55,000 nucleotides of DNA, taken from an uncultured Elusimicrobiales bacterium. Its GTDB lineage: Bacteria; Elusimicrobiota; Elusimicrobia; Elusimicrobiales; Elusimicrobiaceae. Shown here in pieces: positions 7,663-15,967 of this stretch. How positions within the stretch are numbered: the stretch's first letter is position 1; the number at the start of each line of letters is the position of its first letter. The translations under genes and the position numbers were made by a program. The stretch covers positions 1 to 55,000 of the forward strand of contig CALUUY010000004.1 in the NCBI GenBank assembly GCA_944324095.1. Reading direction: 5' to 3'. The notes under the pieces were generated by a model, which was not told the DNA's origin, did not search any database, and saw only the letters and a list, made by a program, of their open reading frames with translations.

Positions 7663-8892
7663 TTATTCGCCCTGAGAGGCGTACTCCTTAATTAACGCGG
7701 TGGCAATTTCATTCTTTTGAATGTGCACCGTACCTTCATAAATTTGGGTAATTTTAGCATCGCGCATGTATTTTTCCAACGGGAACTCGCGCGTATAGGC
7801 AATGCCGCCGCAGAGGGTTACACATTCGTCGGCCACTTCCATAGCCGTGTTGGAACAGAAAAGCTTGGCCTCGGCGCTGTATTTCGTCCAGCGGCCGCCT
7901 TTTATCTTTTTGAGCTCATCGTGTACGGAAGTACCATTTTTGAGCGCTTCTTTTACCGCCGGTAAAAATTCTGCGTCCATTCTATGCGTAATGCTGTACA
8001 CCAAAGCGCGGCCGGCTTCCGTCTTAGCCGCCAGTTCAGCCACTTTGTGGGCTAACGCCTGGAAAGTAATAATCGGCTGGCCAAACTGCTTGCGGGTGCG
8101 CAAATAAGGGATAGTCTCGTCCAACGCGCCCTGCGCAATACCCACTGCCTGCGCCGCTACGCCCGGGCGGGAATAATCCAACGTTTCCTGCAAATACAAC
8201 AGGCCGCGGCCTTCGCTGCCCAGCAGGTTTTCTTTCGGCACGCGCACGTTTTCAAAAATTAATTCATAGGTGGGGTTGGTGCGGATACCCATTTTTTGTT
8301 CTTTTTTACCAAAAGTAAAACCGGGGGTTCCTTTTTCTATCACTAATAACGAAATACCACGTGCCCCGCGGGCAGGGTTGGTATTAACGGCTACGGTATA
8401 AAAATCCGCCTCTTTACCAGTGGAAATAAAATGTTTGGTGCCGTTTACCACATAAAAATCGCCGTCTTTAATGGCGGTAGTTTTAAGGGCGGTAGCATCG
8501 GAACCGGCTTCCGGCTCCGTTAAGGCAAAGGCCCACAATTTTTTGCCGCTGGCTAAATCATAGCACCAACGTTCACGCTGTTCTTTGGTGGCGGCCAAAT
8601 ACATAGGAATAGCACCCAGCGCTGTAGTACCCGGCGTAAGCGCCAAACCGGCGCACACGCGGGAAAGCTCCTCAAACGCCATAGCCAGGCAGGTAATCCC
8701 CCCGCCTAAACCGCCGTATTCTTCCGGCAGCCACAAGCCAAACATACCCGACTTGCGGTACTCTTCTAACATTTCATAAGAAAATTCTTCCTTCGCGTCC
8801 ATTTCCGCGCGTAAAGGTTTTAATTTTTTTTGGGCCAGTTCGCGAGTGGCGTTTAGCACCTCTTGTTCCAGCTCATTAATTGCGTAATCCAT
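7663..8892 (-). CDS. Acyl-CoA dehydrogenase (butyryl-CoA dehydrogenase-like)
   Basis: This FAD enzyme oxidises or reduces the alpha-beta bond of an acyl-CoA. With EtfAB in the same operon, reduction of crotonyl-CoA to butyryl-CoA is the likely role, though the chain length is not proven. The 409-residue protein shows FALTEPEAGSD, the R-KQFG-P-I--FQ segment, and QIYEGT near the C-terminus, whose Glu is the usual catalytic base. There is an insertion of about 25 residues (from HRMDAEF to GGRWTKY) before the last helices, longer than in classical short-chain enzymes. The start at 8892 is chosen from a GGGAGA site; an in-frame extension to 8955 would run into the upstream gene. It overlaps the end of the glycosyltransferase gene by 17 bp, an unusual pairing. 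Confidence 0.9.
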   Translation of the reverse strand: MDYAINELEQEVLNATRELAQKKLKPLRAEMDAKEEFSYEMLEEYRKSGMFGLWLPEEYGGLGGGITCLAMAFEELSRVCAGLALTPGTTALGAIPMYLAATKEQRERWCYDLASGKKLWAFALTEPEAGSDATALKTTAIKDGDFYVVNGTKHFISTGKEADFYTVAVNTNPARGARGISLLVIEKGTPGFTFGKKEQKMGIRTNPTYELIFENVRVPKENLLGSEGRGLLYLQETLDYSRPGVAAQAVGIAQGALDETIPYLRTRKQFGQPIITFQALAHKVAELAAKTEAGRALVYSITHRMDAEFLPAVKEALKNGTSVHDELKKIKGGRWTKYSAEAKLFCSNTAMEVADECVTLCGGIAYTREFPLEKYMRDAKITQIYEGTVHIQKNEIATALIKEYASQGE

Positions 8893-10123
8893 TTTTGTCT
8901 CCCGGTTTGGAATGTTTAAAATGTTTTTTGTATCTAAAAAAACGTCTCCGGCCAAACATCTTTTTGGCAGGCGGCACTAAACTGCGGTATAAGTGTTCCT
9001 GCTTTTTAATCATAGCCGGAATGGCAAATTCTGAAAAATCCCGTTTATCAATGGCCGCCTCAAAGCGCTCCCGCAAAGAGGTATGGCGCAACAGCACTTT
9101 TATCTTTTCGGCCAGGGTGCTTATGTCACTGGGGCGCACCAAAAAACCTGTTTTGTTATTGGTAACCACTTCGCCAATTCCATCCACATCGTAGCACACC
9201 ACCGGCACCCGCATAGACATTGCTTCTAAAAGAGACATTGGCAAGCCCTCGCGCAAAGAAACGCTGACGTACACGTCGCTAATTGCCAAAAGTTCCAATA
9301 TGTCACTGCGCCAGCCGGGCAAAATAACCTGCTTTTCTATCCCCAAGCTGTGTATTAATTTTTCGGTAGCTTCTTTTAATTCGCCGTCCCCCGTGAAAAT
9401 AAAATAAACATTTTTCATCTGCATCAGCACCTTATGCGCCGCCAACACAAAATGAAGCGGATTTTTTAACGGCTTAAAATTGGCTATAGCCAACACCACC
9501 TTAGCCTTTTGCGGAATGTGTAAGGAAGCGCGTTTGGCTGCCGGGTCAAAATGAATGGGCAGCACCGGGCGGAAATTGACCCCGGCACGGATAAGCTCCG
9601 TACGCACCCCTTTACCAATGCCCAGTTTCTTGGCTTCGGCCGCGTTGCGGCGGGAAACAAAAACTAAAACATCCGTCAATTTCCCGCAAAATTTTTCCAC
9701 CCACACAAAGGTTTTAAAGCGTTTTTCGCCCTGTTCTTTGGCAAAACCCAACCCGTGAAAAGTATGCACCACTTTGGCCCGGCGCCAAAAAACGCGCGCA
9801 GCTAAACGCCCCAATATGCCCGCTTTGGGGGCATTGGTGTGTACAATATCCGGCCGGATGCGGCGCATTAAAAGGCCCATCTGCACAATGGCAGCTACAT
9901 CGTGGAAAAACCATTTGGGGTGCACATCGTGGCGAAGAGCGGAAATAAAAAATAAATTTTTAAATTCATTTTTTATCTTTCCGTCCAAACGCCCGCCTTT
10001 ACCGGCGGCCAGGTAAGTTTCAAACTGCTGTTTGTTCAAATTTTTAATGGAAGTCAACACGCTGGCCTGGGCTCCGCCCTGATCCAAACGGGTAATGAAA
10101 TACAGAATTTTTGTCTTTTGCAT
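8876..10123 (-). CDS. Glycosyltransferase, family 4 (GT-B fold)
   Basis: The protein transfers a sugar from a nucleotide-sugar donor onto a surface glycan or lipid; donor and acceptor are unknown. It has 415 residues. The N-terminal acceptor domain begins with ILYFITRLDQGGAQ, the common GT4 start. The C-terminal donor domain shows LKNPLHFVLAA, FTGDGELK, and the EGLPMSLLEAM motif carrying the E-x7-E pair, followed by PVVCYDVDGIGE. The C-terminal tail is very basic. It starts 1 nt after the SpoIID-like gene ends and overlaps the acyl-CoA dehydrogenase start, so all may share one transcript. A functional link to the Bcd/Etf genes is not obvious. Confidence 0.88.
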   Translation of the reverse strand: MQKTKILYFITRLDQGGAQASVLTSIKNLNKQQFETYLAAGKGGRLDGKIKNEFKNLFFISALRHDVHPKWFFHDVAAIVQMGLLMRRIRPDIVHTNAPKAGILGRLAARVFWRRAKVVHTFHGLGFAKEQGEKRFKTFVWVEKFCGKLTDVLVFVSRRNAAEAKKLGIGKGVRTELIRAGVNFRPVLPIHFDPAAKRASLHIPQKAKVVLAIANFKPLKNPLHFVLAAHKVLMQMKNVYFIFTGDGELKEATEKLIHSLGIEKQVILPGWRSDILELLAISDVYVSVSLREGLPMSLLEAMSMRVPVVCYDVDGIGEVVTNNKTGFLVRPSDISTLAEKIKVLLRHTSLRERFEAAIDKRDFSEFAIPAMIKKQEHLYRSLVPPAKKMFGRRRFFRYKKHFKHSKPGDKNGLRN

Positions 10124-10124
10124 A

Positions 10125-12359
10125 TTATTTTATTTTTCCTGTTTTAACGTTTAGCAGGCGCGCCTCAGGGAAATAGTATTTAATAATCCCCATATAATCC
10201 AACCCTTCTTTGGCCAGGCCCTCGGCTCCTTGCAGGCACAACCCCACGCCAAGCCCCGTATCATAACCGCGTACCAAGAAGGAGCGGATATTTTTGCCTT
10301 TATAAAAAGGCACAATGTCAAAAAAGTTAGACCGTAAAGAGCCAGCCCCCAACAAGAAAGAAATTTCCTGCGGAGTCTTGGCCACATAACTGCCTTTGCT
10401 GCCCACAAAACGCATTGTTAAAATACGCCCGTTGCGGCTGCGTTCAAGCGGTTCCAAGGCGCGCAAACGGCCAAACTTAACTTGGCGGGAAACACGTTCT
10501 TCCACGTCCTTTGCGTCCAGCAAATACGCCCATTTTACGTCTGCCCAGCGTGTAGTATCCAGCGGTTTGGACACCAAATCCGCCGGCGGATTGGATATCA
10601 TATATTTACCCACATTAACGGGCGAAAAGCGGTACGCGGGTTTTTGTTGCGTGTTGGTGCAAACATCGGCCGCCAAAGGGCCGCAATCTTCGTACAAGCC
10701 GGGCTGAGTGTCCAGCAAACGAACCCCGGCCGACACGCGCGCCGCTTCCAACAAGCTGGGAAACACCATATTGATGCCTCTAAATTTAAAGAAGGCGTCG
10801 TTATCCGTAATATGATACGCGGCAGACGGATTCTTTTCCACCGCGTCAAACAAGGCCGAGCGGTACACCACCGCCAATGCCCGTAAAGCCTCTTCTTGGC
10901 GGATTTCCTGCGCGCGCCCCGCCAATAAAGCAGGTACCAAATCTTCCGCCGGTACCGTGTTAATAAGCGTCATTCCCCCTTCTTGCGGGATAACCGTTAA
11001 AGCGCCTTTCAGTTCTTTATCGCTTAAGTCCGCTTCAAACAAATTAAGGGTCACCGCATCACGTAACAGAAGAGTGCGGTCATTCTGCGTAAGCAAAATG
11101 GTAAATGGACGCTTAGCCGAAAATTCCACCTGTCCTTTGGAGTCCATCACGTCCACAGCCATCGTTTGAGGATTGTAAGCTATCCGACGTTCCTGATAAG
11201 AAACCAAATCTTTTACATTACCCAGTTTTTCATCCGTAATACGGGCCAACCCGGAAGGAATGACTTTTACGCTTTGCACTACGGCGGGTTTACCTTCCCG
11301 TGTGGCGTATAAAGCCATACGCACATCGGGCGACGGGACAGACTCCACCCGCGCCGCTATGGGATTTTCCAAACGCAGATAATATAGAAAATTTTCCGCA
11401 CGCGCCCCGATTGCTTTTTCATATTTAGTCATTTTTTTGGCTATTTTTTCGCTCTGCGGGTCTAACGCGTACAAAGTGGCGTAATATTGCCAGGCGTGTT
11501 GTTTGTTTTTTTCTTTTTCGGCCAGCTTAGCCAACAGTTTTACGGCCGCATAATTGTTTTTGTCGTGCTCCAGCGCCTGCTGTAAAAAAACCGGTGCAAA
11601 TTGTTTGGAGCCTTTCATACGGGTGGATACATCCCCCAACAAATAAGAAGTTAAAGAAATGGTATAAGGGTCAAACGTGTATAAATACTGCAAGTCTTGG
11701 GCGGCTTTTTTTTCATCCCCGTCAAAATACCAAGAAAGCGCCGTACCCAGTTTGGCAGAAGCCACATATTCAAAATCCGCCGTTAAATACATTAAATTCG
11801 CAAAGGCTTGGCGGGCTTTTTTGTATTTACCAAGAGACAGCCACACCCACCCGCTGTACAAAACAGGATAAGGCTCATCCGGCGTGAGTTTAACGGCGTT
11901 TTGGGCGTATTTTAAGGCCTCTTTCGGCTGCCCTCTTTGCATAGACAAAACGGCCAACTCCATATTGGCGGCCGCGGCTAGAGAAGGGTTAGCGTCCTGC
12001 TCAAAACCTTTTAATGAAAAAAAGCATTCGTCCGCTTGTCCCTGGCGGCACTTATCCAAGGCATTTTCCAGCTCATAAGGCACTTGATAAGAAAGAACGC
12101 TTTTAAACAAAGACGGGTCACTAAAACGGGAACGCATTTTTACCGTAGTAAGAGAAGTGGTGGTGGTAATGCGGGTGGGCTGAGGGGCCTCTTGCTGCGT
12201 TTGCGGATCCGCCGCATTGACCGACGCAGAAGACACCACCGGCTGCGCAGCCGCTTGCCCCGCCGCAGACACCGGCGGTATGCCTTCAAAAATAGAGCTA
12301 TAAGCCGAGCCTGCCCCAAACAACACCAAACAAAGGGTAAAAAATGCGTGTTTTCTCAT
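10125..12359 (-). CDS. SpoIID/LytB-domain protein with N-terminal TPR repeats
   Basis: SpoIID/LytB domains bind or cleave peptidoglycan, so this is probably an envelope protein. It has about 744 residues. A signal peptide (residues 1-21, ending SAYSS) is followed by a low-complexity Ala/Gln/Pro/Thr stretch and then tetratricopeptide-like helices (about 90-330). The C-terminal half has the family pattern: VPAEDLVPALLAG, EALRALAVVYRSA, and near the end LGVGLCLQGAEGLAKEG leading to a YYFPEARL finish. The catalytic Glu of true SpoIID (usually in GVVxxE) is not evident, so it may only bind glycan. ATG 12359 is preferred over TTG 12365 because a TATAAT sits exactly 6 nt before it. Confidence 0.8.
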   Translation of the reverse strand: MRKHAFFTLCLVLFGAGSAYSSIFEGIPPVSAAGQAAAQPVVSSASVNAADPQTQQEAPQPTRITTTTSLTTVKMRSRFSDPSLFKSVLSYQVPYELENALDKCRQGQADECFFSLKGFEQDANPSLAAAANMELAVLSMQRGQPKEALKYAQNAVKLTPDEPYPVLYSGWVWLSLGKYKKARQAFANLMYLTADFEYVASAKLGTALSWYFDGDEKKAAQDLQYLYTFDPYTISLTSYLLGDVSTRMKGSKQFAPVFLQQALEHDKNNYAAVKLLAKLAEKEKNKQHAWQYYATLYALDPQSEKIAKKMTKYEKAIGARAENFLYYLRLENPIAARVESVPSPDVRMALYATREGKPAVVQSVKVIPSGLARITDEKLGNVKDLVSYQERRIAYNPQTMAVDVMDSKGQVEFSAKRPFTILLTQNDRTLLLRDAVTLNLFEADLSDKELKGALTVIPQEGGMTLINTVPAEDLVPALLAGRAQEIRQEEALRALAVVYRSALFDAVEKNPSAAYHITDNDAFFKFRGINMVFPSLLEAARVSAGVRLLDTQPGLYEDCGPLAADVCTNTQQKPAYRFSPVNVGKYMISNPPADLVSKPLDTTRWADVKWAYLLDAKDVEERVSRQVKFGRLRALEPLERSRNGRILTMRFVGSKGSYVAKTPQEISFLLGAGSLRSNFFDIVPFYKGKNIRSFLVRGYDTGLGVGLCLQGAEGLAKEGLDYMGIIKYYFPEARLLNVKTGKIK

Positions 12360-12365
12360 ATACAA

Positions 12366-12371
12366 ATTATA
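12366..12371 (-). promoter_or_regulatory. -10 box placed for a leaderless mRNA (SpoIID-like gene)
   Basis: A TATAAT lies 6 nt upstream of the ATG at 12359, with no Shine-Dalgarno between. TTTTAA at about 17 bp further up is a weak -35. Confidence 0.55.
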
Positions 12372-12396
12372 ACAAATTACCTATACCTTTAAAATC

Positions 12397-12428
12397 AAAA
12401 ACCCGCCGCTTTTAGTTTCTGCGGCGGG
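12397..12428 (-). terminator. Intrinsic terminator of the ABC exporter gene
   Basis: The stem CCCGCCGC/GCGGCGGG (12402-12428) is followed on the minus strand by TTTTT. Confidence 0.85.
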
Positions 12429-12439
12429 CACGAATTAAA

Positions 12440-14230
12440 TTACGCTTTTTTGTGCTTAAACTGGGCATTGTACAAAGCCGCATAAGCCCCGCCCTCAATA
12501 TCCAGCAATTGCTGGTGGGTGCCCTGTTCCACAATCTCCCCTTGGTTTAACACCACAATTGTGTCTGCATTTTCCACGGTGGACAAGCGGTGGGCAATCA
12601 CAAAAACGGTTTTATTTTTAGTTAAATTGTCCAAGGCCTTCTGCACAACCGCTTCGGACTTGTTATCCAAAGCGCTGGTGGCTTCGTCCAGCACAATAAC
12701 AGGCGCATTTTTAATAAACGCACGCGCTATGGCTACCCGCTGGCGCTGCCCGCCGGAAAGAGTGATGCCTCTTTCACCCAATACCGTATCCAGCCCGTCT
12801 TTTAAAGAAGCAATAAAACTATCCAAGTGGGCGTTTTTGACGGCTTCTTTTAAATCCGCCTCCGTGGCACCCGGCCGGCCGATTAAAATATTATCGCGTA
12901 TAGTACCGGAAAACAGGAAATTATCCTGAAACACCACCGCAAACTGGTCTCTTAAAGAAGACAAGGTAAAATCCCGTATGTCTTTTCCGTCCACGGTTAC
13001 CCGGCCTTTTTGCGGGTCATAAAAACGCGGCAGCAGACTGACGATGGTAGATTTACCGCCGCCGGAATTACCTACAAACGCCACCGTATGCCCCACCGGA
13101 ACGGTAAGGTTAATGTCTTTAAGCACCCACACGCCGGGAGTATAGGCAAAGGAAAGGTTTTCAAAGCGGATTTCTTTATGTATGCCGCTTAAGGTGGAGG
13201 CGGAAGGCTTATCGGCTATTTCTGTTTTTAACGAGAACACTTCAAAAATACGGTCAATAGCCAAAAATGCTTTTTTGATTTCCACATAATTATCCCCCAT
13301 TGTTTTCACCGGGGTGTACAACATCAAAAGCGCAGCCACAAAAGAGGTAAAATTACCGCTGGTAATTTTACCGGCCACAATCATAGAACTGCTCTGCCAA
13401 AACACCAACGCCAACCCCAACGACACAATAAAATGCATTACCGGAGACAGCCACCCCGTGTGTTTAATCATACCCATATTTAAATTAAACGCGCTGTCCA
13501 TCAACTGATTAAAACGGGTGATTTGGTCGTCCTGCAAATTATAGGCAAAAATGGTGCGGTTTCCGCTGAAGGCTTCATTATAGGCACGCATAGCAATAGA
13601 GCTGACAATAACCGTGTCTCTTACCAATTCCTCCAACTTGCGCCGTACAATAAAAATCAGCCCCCCCGCTACCGAGAAAGCCCCCACTGCAATCAACGTC
13701 AACTGCCAGGAATTGTACAACAATACCCCCACCAGCGTAACCGAAGAAAACACCCGCGTTACAATCATACGCAGGTTATTAATCAGGCCGTTGCAGGCGG
13801 TGTCGGCATCGCTGTTAAAGCGCATCATAACAAAGCCGGAGTCCACCTTGTCAAAATACCCGCTGTGCATAGAAAGCAATTTTTGGAACAATTTTTTGCG
13901 TACGCCCAGCGTGATTTTATTGCCCACCCAAGTATTGAGGTATTTTACAATATAGGTAAGAATACTTTGTACCAGCACAAACGCAATGATAAGCACCGGA
14001 ATCCAAGCCGCAAAAAAAGCATCTTTTTTTACCAGCACGTCATCGGTATAATATTTTAAAAATAGCGCTACGGTTGCGTCCAACGCACCTACGGGCAAAG
14101 CAAGAACCAGCCCCAATACGGCCCTAAACCAGTACGGTTTTACAAAAGGCCACATCTTTTTGTAATTGGCAACCAGGGGTTGCTGGCGGATTACGTCCCC
14201 CAGCGGGCGGGTAAAGATATTTGTTGTCAT
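12440..14230 (-). CDS. ABC exporter, MsbA-like half-transporter (permease + ATPase)
   Basis: This 596-residue protein fuses six membrane helices to one ATPase domain and would act as a dimer in the inner membrane. Its closest look is the MsbA/lipid-exporter type, which flips lipid A-core or other lipids, but multidrug export is an alternative. The membrane domain spans about residues 30-330. The ATPase shows GNSGGGKST (Walker A), VFQDNFLFSGTIRDNI (Q loop), LSGGQRQRVAIARA (signature), VIVLDEATSALD (Walker B) and the switch His in FVIAHRLST. It is monocistronic, with a Shine-Dalgarno (CGGAGA) before the ATG and a terminator after it. Its divergent neighbour is the DksA-like gene. Confidence 0.9.
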   Translation of the reverse strand: MTTNIFTRPLGDVIRQQPLVANYKKMWPFVKPYWFRAVLGLVLALPVGALDATVALFLKYYTDDVLVKKDAFFAAWIPVLIIAFVLVQSILTYIVKYLNTWVGNKITLGVRKKLFQKLLSMHSGYFDKVDSGFVMMRFNSDADTACNGLINNLRMIVTRVFSSVTLVGVLLYNSWQLTLIAVGAFSVAGGLIFIVRRKLEELVRDTVIVSSIAMRAYNEAFSGNRTIFAYNLQDDQITRFNQLMDSAFNLNMGMIKHTGWLSPVMHFIVSLGLALVFWQSSSMIVAGKITSGNFTSFVAALLMLYTPVKTMGDNYVEIKKAFLAIDRIFEVFSLKTEIADKPSASTLSGIHKEIRFENLSFAYTPGVWVLKDINLTVPVGHTVAFVGNSGGGKSTIVSLLPRFYDPQKGRVTVDGKDIRDFTLSSLRDQFAVVFQDNFLFSGTIRDNILIGRPGATEADLKEAVKNAHLDSFIASLKDGLDTVLGERGITLSGGQRQRVAIARAFIKNAPVIVLDEATSALDNKSEAVVQKALDNLTKNKTVFVIAHRLSTVENADTIVVLNQGEIVEQGTHQQLLDIEGGAYAALYNAQFKHKKA

Positions 14231-14313
14231 TTAAAAATCTCCGGGTTTGGCGTTATTTTTAGATTATAACAATTCCCGCAAAAGCTTGTCCCCCCAGGGG
14301 CAAAAATGAGGGG

Positions 14314-14342
14314 TTGAAAAATATACGCTACTTTGCTAAACT
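14314..14342 (+). promoter_or_regulatory. Sigma-70-type promoter of the DksA-like gene
   Basis: TTGAAA (14314-14319), a 17-bp spacer and TAAACT (14337-14342) stand about 80 bp upstream of the ATG at 14421. Confidence 0.6.
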
Positions 14343-14420
14343 AATCAAACAGCCGTAAACAAATCCTGACGTTTGTTGACGGTAACTTTTCAAAACGCTT
14401 TACAGCACAAAGGGGAGTTT

Positions 14421-14798
14421 ATGGTAACTAAAAAAGTAAATAAAGAGGCTTTAACCGCGGCCGAAATTAAAGAGATTAAAGCACACCTGCTGGAATTAAA
14501 AGAAGACGCCGCCGCCCGCTTAAAAGACAAAAAAGCAATGGATATGCCTGACAATGACGTAGGTGACCCCATTGATGATGCCTCTAAAAGCTTAGATAAA
14601 GAAATTTTATTTGAATTATCCGGCAATGCCCACAAAACTTTAGACCAAATTGAGGCTGCCTTGCGTAAAATAGATAAAGGCATTTACGGCATTTGCGAAT
14701 ATTGCCGCCAGCCTATTCCTAAAAAACGCATCAAAGCGCTGCCGTTTGCACGTTACTGCATTAACTGCCAGCACTCTACCGAGTCTCATCATCATTAA
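14421..14798 (+). CDS. DksA/TraR-family C4 zinc-finger protein
   Basis: DksA-type proteins enter the secondary channel of RNA polymerase and, often with ppGpp, tune transcription of rRNA and stress genes. The 125-residue protein has a long N-terminal helical part that would form the coiled coil (residues 8-88). It contains MPDNDVGDP at about 42-50, close to the acidic tip region of the family. A four-cysteine finger follows (Cys92, Cys95, Cys113, Cys116). The C-terminus is STESHHH. The start at 14421 is fixed by GGGGAG; the upstream in-frame extension lacks a site. It has its own promoter and terminator. Whether it is a true DksA or a TraR/YbiI-like relative is open. Confidence 0.88.
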   Translation: MVTKKVNKEALTAAEIKEIKAHLLELKEDAAARLKDKKAMDMPDNDVGDPIDDASKSLDKEILFELSGNAHKTLDQIEAALRKIDKGIYGICEYCRQPIPKKRIKALPFARYCINCQHSTESHHH

Positions 14799-14810
14799 AA
14801 TACAATCTAA

Positions 14811-14840
14811 AACCCCCGGGCCAATAGCCCGGGGGCTTTA
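14811..14840 (+). terminator. Intrinsic terminator of the DksA-like gene
   Basis: The stem CCCCCGGGC/GCCCGGGGG (14813-14835) is followed by CTTTAT. Confidence 0.85.
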
Positions 14841-14949
14841 TAATCCCCACTTCCCATATAACTAACAAAGTATTCTCTTCCCTCTTATAAACAAACAGGC
14901 CGGCTTTTATTTAAAGCGCTGTTTTGCACCCAATCCTATTTGCTGCCCC

Positions 14950-14976
14950 ATAAAAAACCCCGGATAAACCGGGGTG
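14950..14976 (-). terminator. Intrinsic terminator of the RDD-family gene
   Basis: The stem ACCCCGG/CCGGGGT is followed on the minus strand by TTTTTT. Confidence 0.85.
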
Positions 14977-14983
14977 TTTAAAT

Positions 14984-15865
14984 CTATCTGTCCCGATAAG
15001 GGATAAATACCACTTGGGTTCGGCGCACGTCTTTGGCATTGGCCACTATCTTGTACGTATTGCGTGATACCCCAATACGAAAACCCTTGCGGTCTAACGC
15101 GGCCTGAATATCCCGCTGAAACTGAACCGGATCGCCGGACAGCAACATCAAGCGCTGCAAATCATTGGTATAATAGCCATATTTAGTGCGGTGCACCTCT
15201 TCCAATATAGACATATTATCCAGTATCCTTTCCGCCTTAAAAATATAAGACTGCTGCAGCAAAGACCCTTTGGCAAAAAACTGCTGGTAAATCATTCCGC
15301 CAAACAGCACCACCAACAGCGTTGCCGCCACCCCAATGCTAACGGTTTCCGCCACGCCTTTAGAGCGCAAACGCACCACCACGCTGTGGCCCATAAAATC
15401 GTGCAAAGAGCGTTTTCTTTCTTCAAAAAACGCCAAAAAGAAACCGCAAAAAAATACTGCCGTACTAATAAAATATCCCACGGCACGTAACACCGCGCGA
15501 AAGAAGCCAATAGGCATTTGAGGGTCATCGGCCGAGGCTACGGCTATGCCCATTAATTTTTTACCCAACGTAACCCTGCCCCCGCAGGAAAACACCGCCT
15601 CGTATAAAACAAAAATAAGCGCCAACAGCAGTTCCAACCCCACTAATTGGGAAATTTGCGTCATATTCCGGCCGATAATATTGAGCAAAATAAACTGCCC
15701 CGGTATGGCTATGATGGAAACATCCACCAACAGCGCCACCAATCTTTCCGAAAAAGAAGCATACTCCACCGCGGAAGGATCTTCCTGCTGGGTTTGCGCT
15801 TGAACGACAGGAGCCTGCTCCTGTGCAAAAATGTTTATTCTGGTTTCTGGCATATTATCAGGCAT
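14984..15865 (-). CDS. RDD-family membrane protein
   Basis: The RDD domain is a small membrane domain of uncertain function; some members have been linked to ion transport. The 293-residue protein has a soluble N-terminus rich in Gln and Pro. The RDD membrane region follows (about 38-185, four likely helices), containing RLVALLVDVSIIAIPG, GRVTLGKKLMGIAV and the R-KRSLHDFMGHSVVV stretch. A further helix (about 200-220) leads into a soluble C-terminus. That last ~80 residues (ERILDNMSILEEVHRTKYGYY) resemble the soluble part of pilin-like proteins, which is unusual for the family. The start at 15865 follows a GAGGGG site; the longer frame to 15913 lacks one. Confidence 0.8.
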   Translation of the reverse strand: MPDNMPETRINIFAQEQAPVVQAQTQQEDPSAVEYASFSERLVALLVDVSIIAIPGQFILLNIIGRNMTQISQLVGLELLLALIFVLYEAVFSCGGRVTLGKKLMGIAVASADDPQMPIGFFRAVLRAVGYFISTAVFFCGFFLAFFEERKRSLHDFMGHSVVVRLRSKGVAETVSIGVAATLLVVLFGGMIYQQFFAKGSLLQQSYIFKAERILDNMSILEEVHRTKYGYYTNDLQRLMLLSGDPVQFQRDIQAALDRKGFRIGVSRNTYKIVANAKDVRRTQVVFIPYRDR

Positions 15866-15915
15866 AAAAAACCCCTCTTTTTCTTTATTATAACAAGTTT
15901 TCCCCTTTAACACAC

Positions 15916-15948
15916 AAAAACAAAGGGCGCCCCAAAAGCGCCCTTTGT
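15916..15948 (-). terminator. Intrinsic terminator of the sodium symporter gene
   Basis: An 11-bp stem ACAAAGGGCGC/GCGCCCTTTGT is followed on the minus strand by TTTTTG. Confidence 0.9.
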
Positions 15949-15967
15949 GTAAATTTTACGCCTGCGT

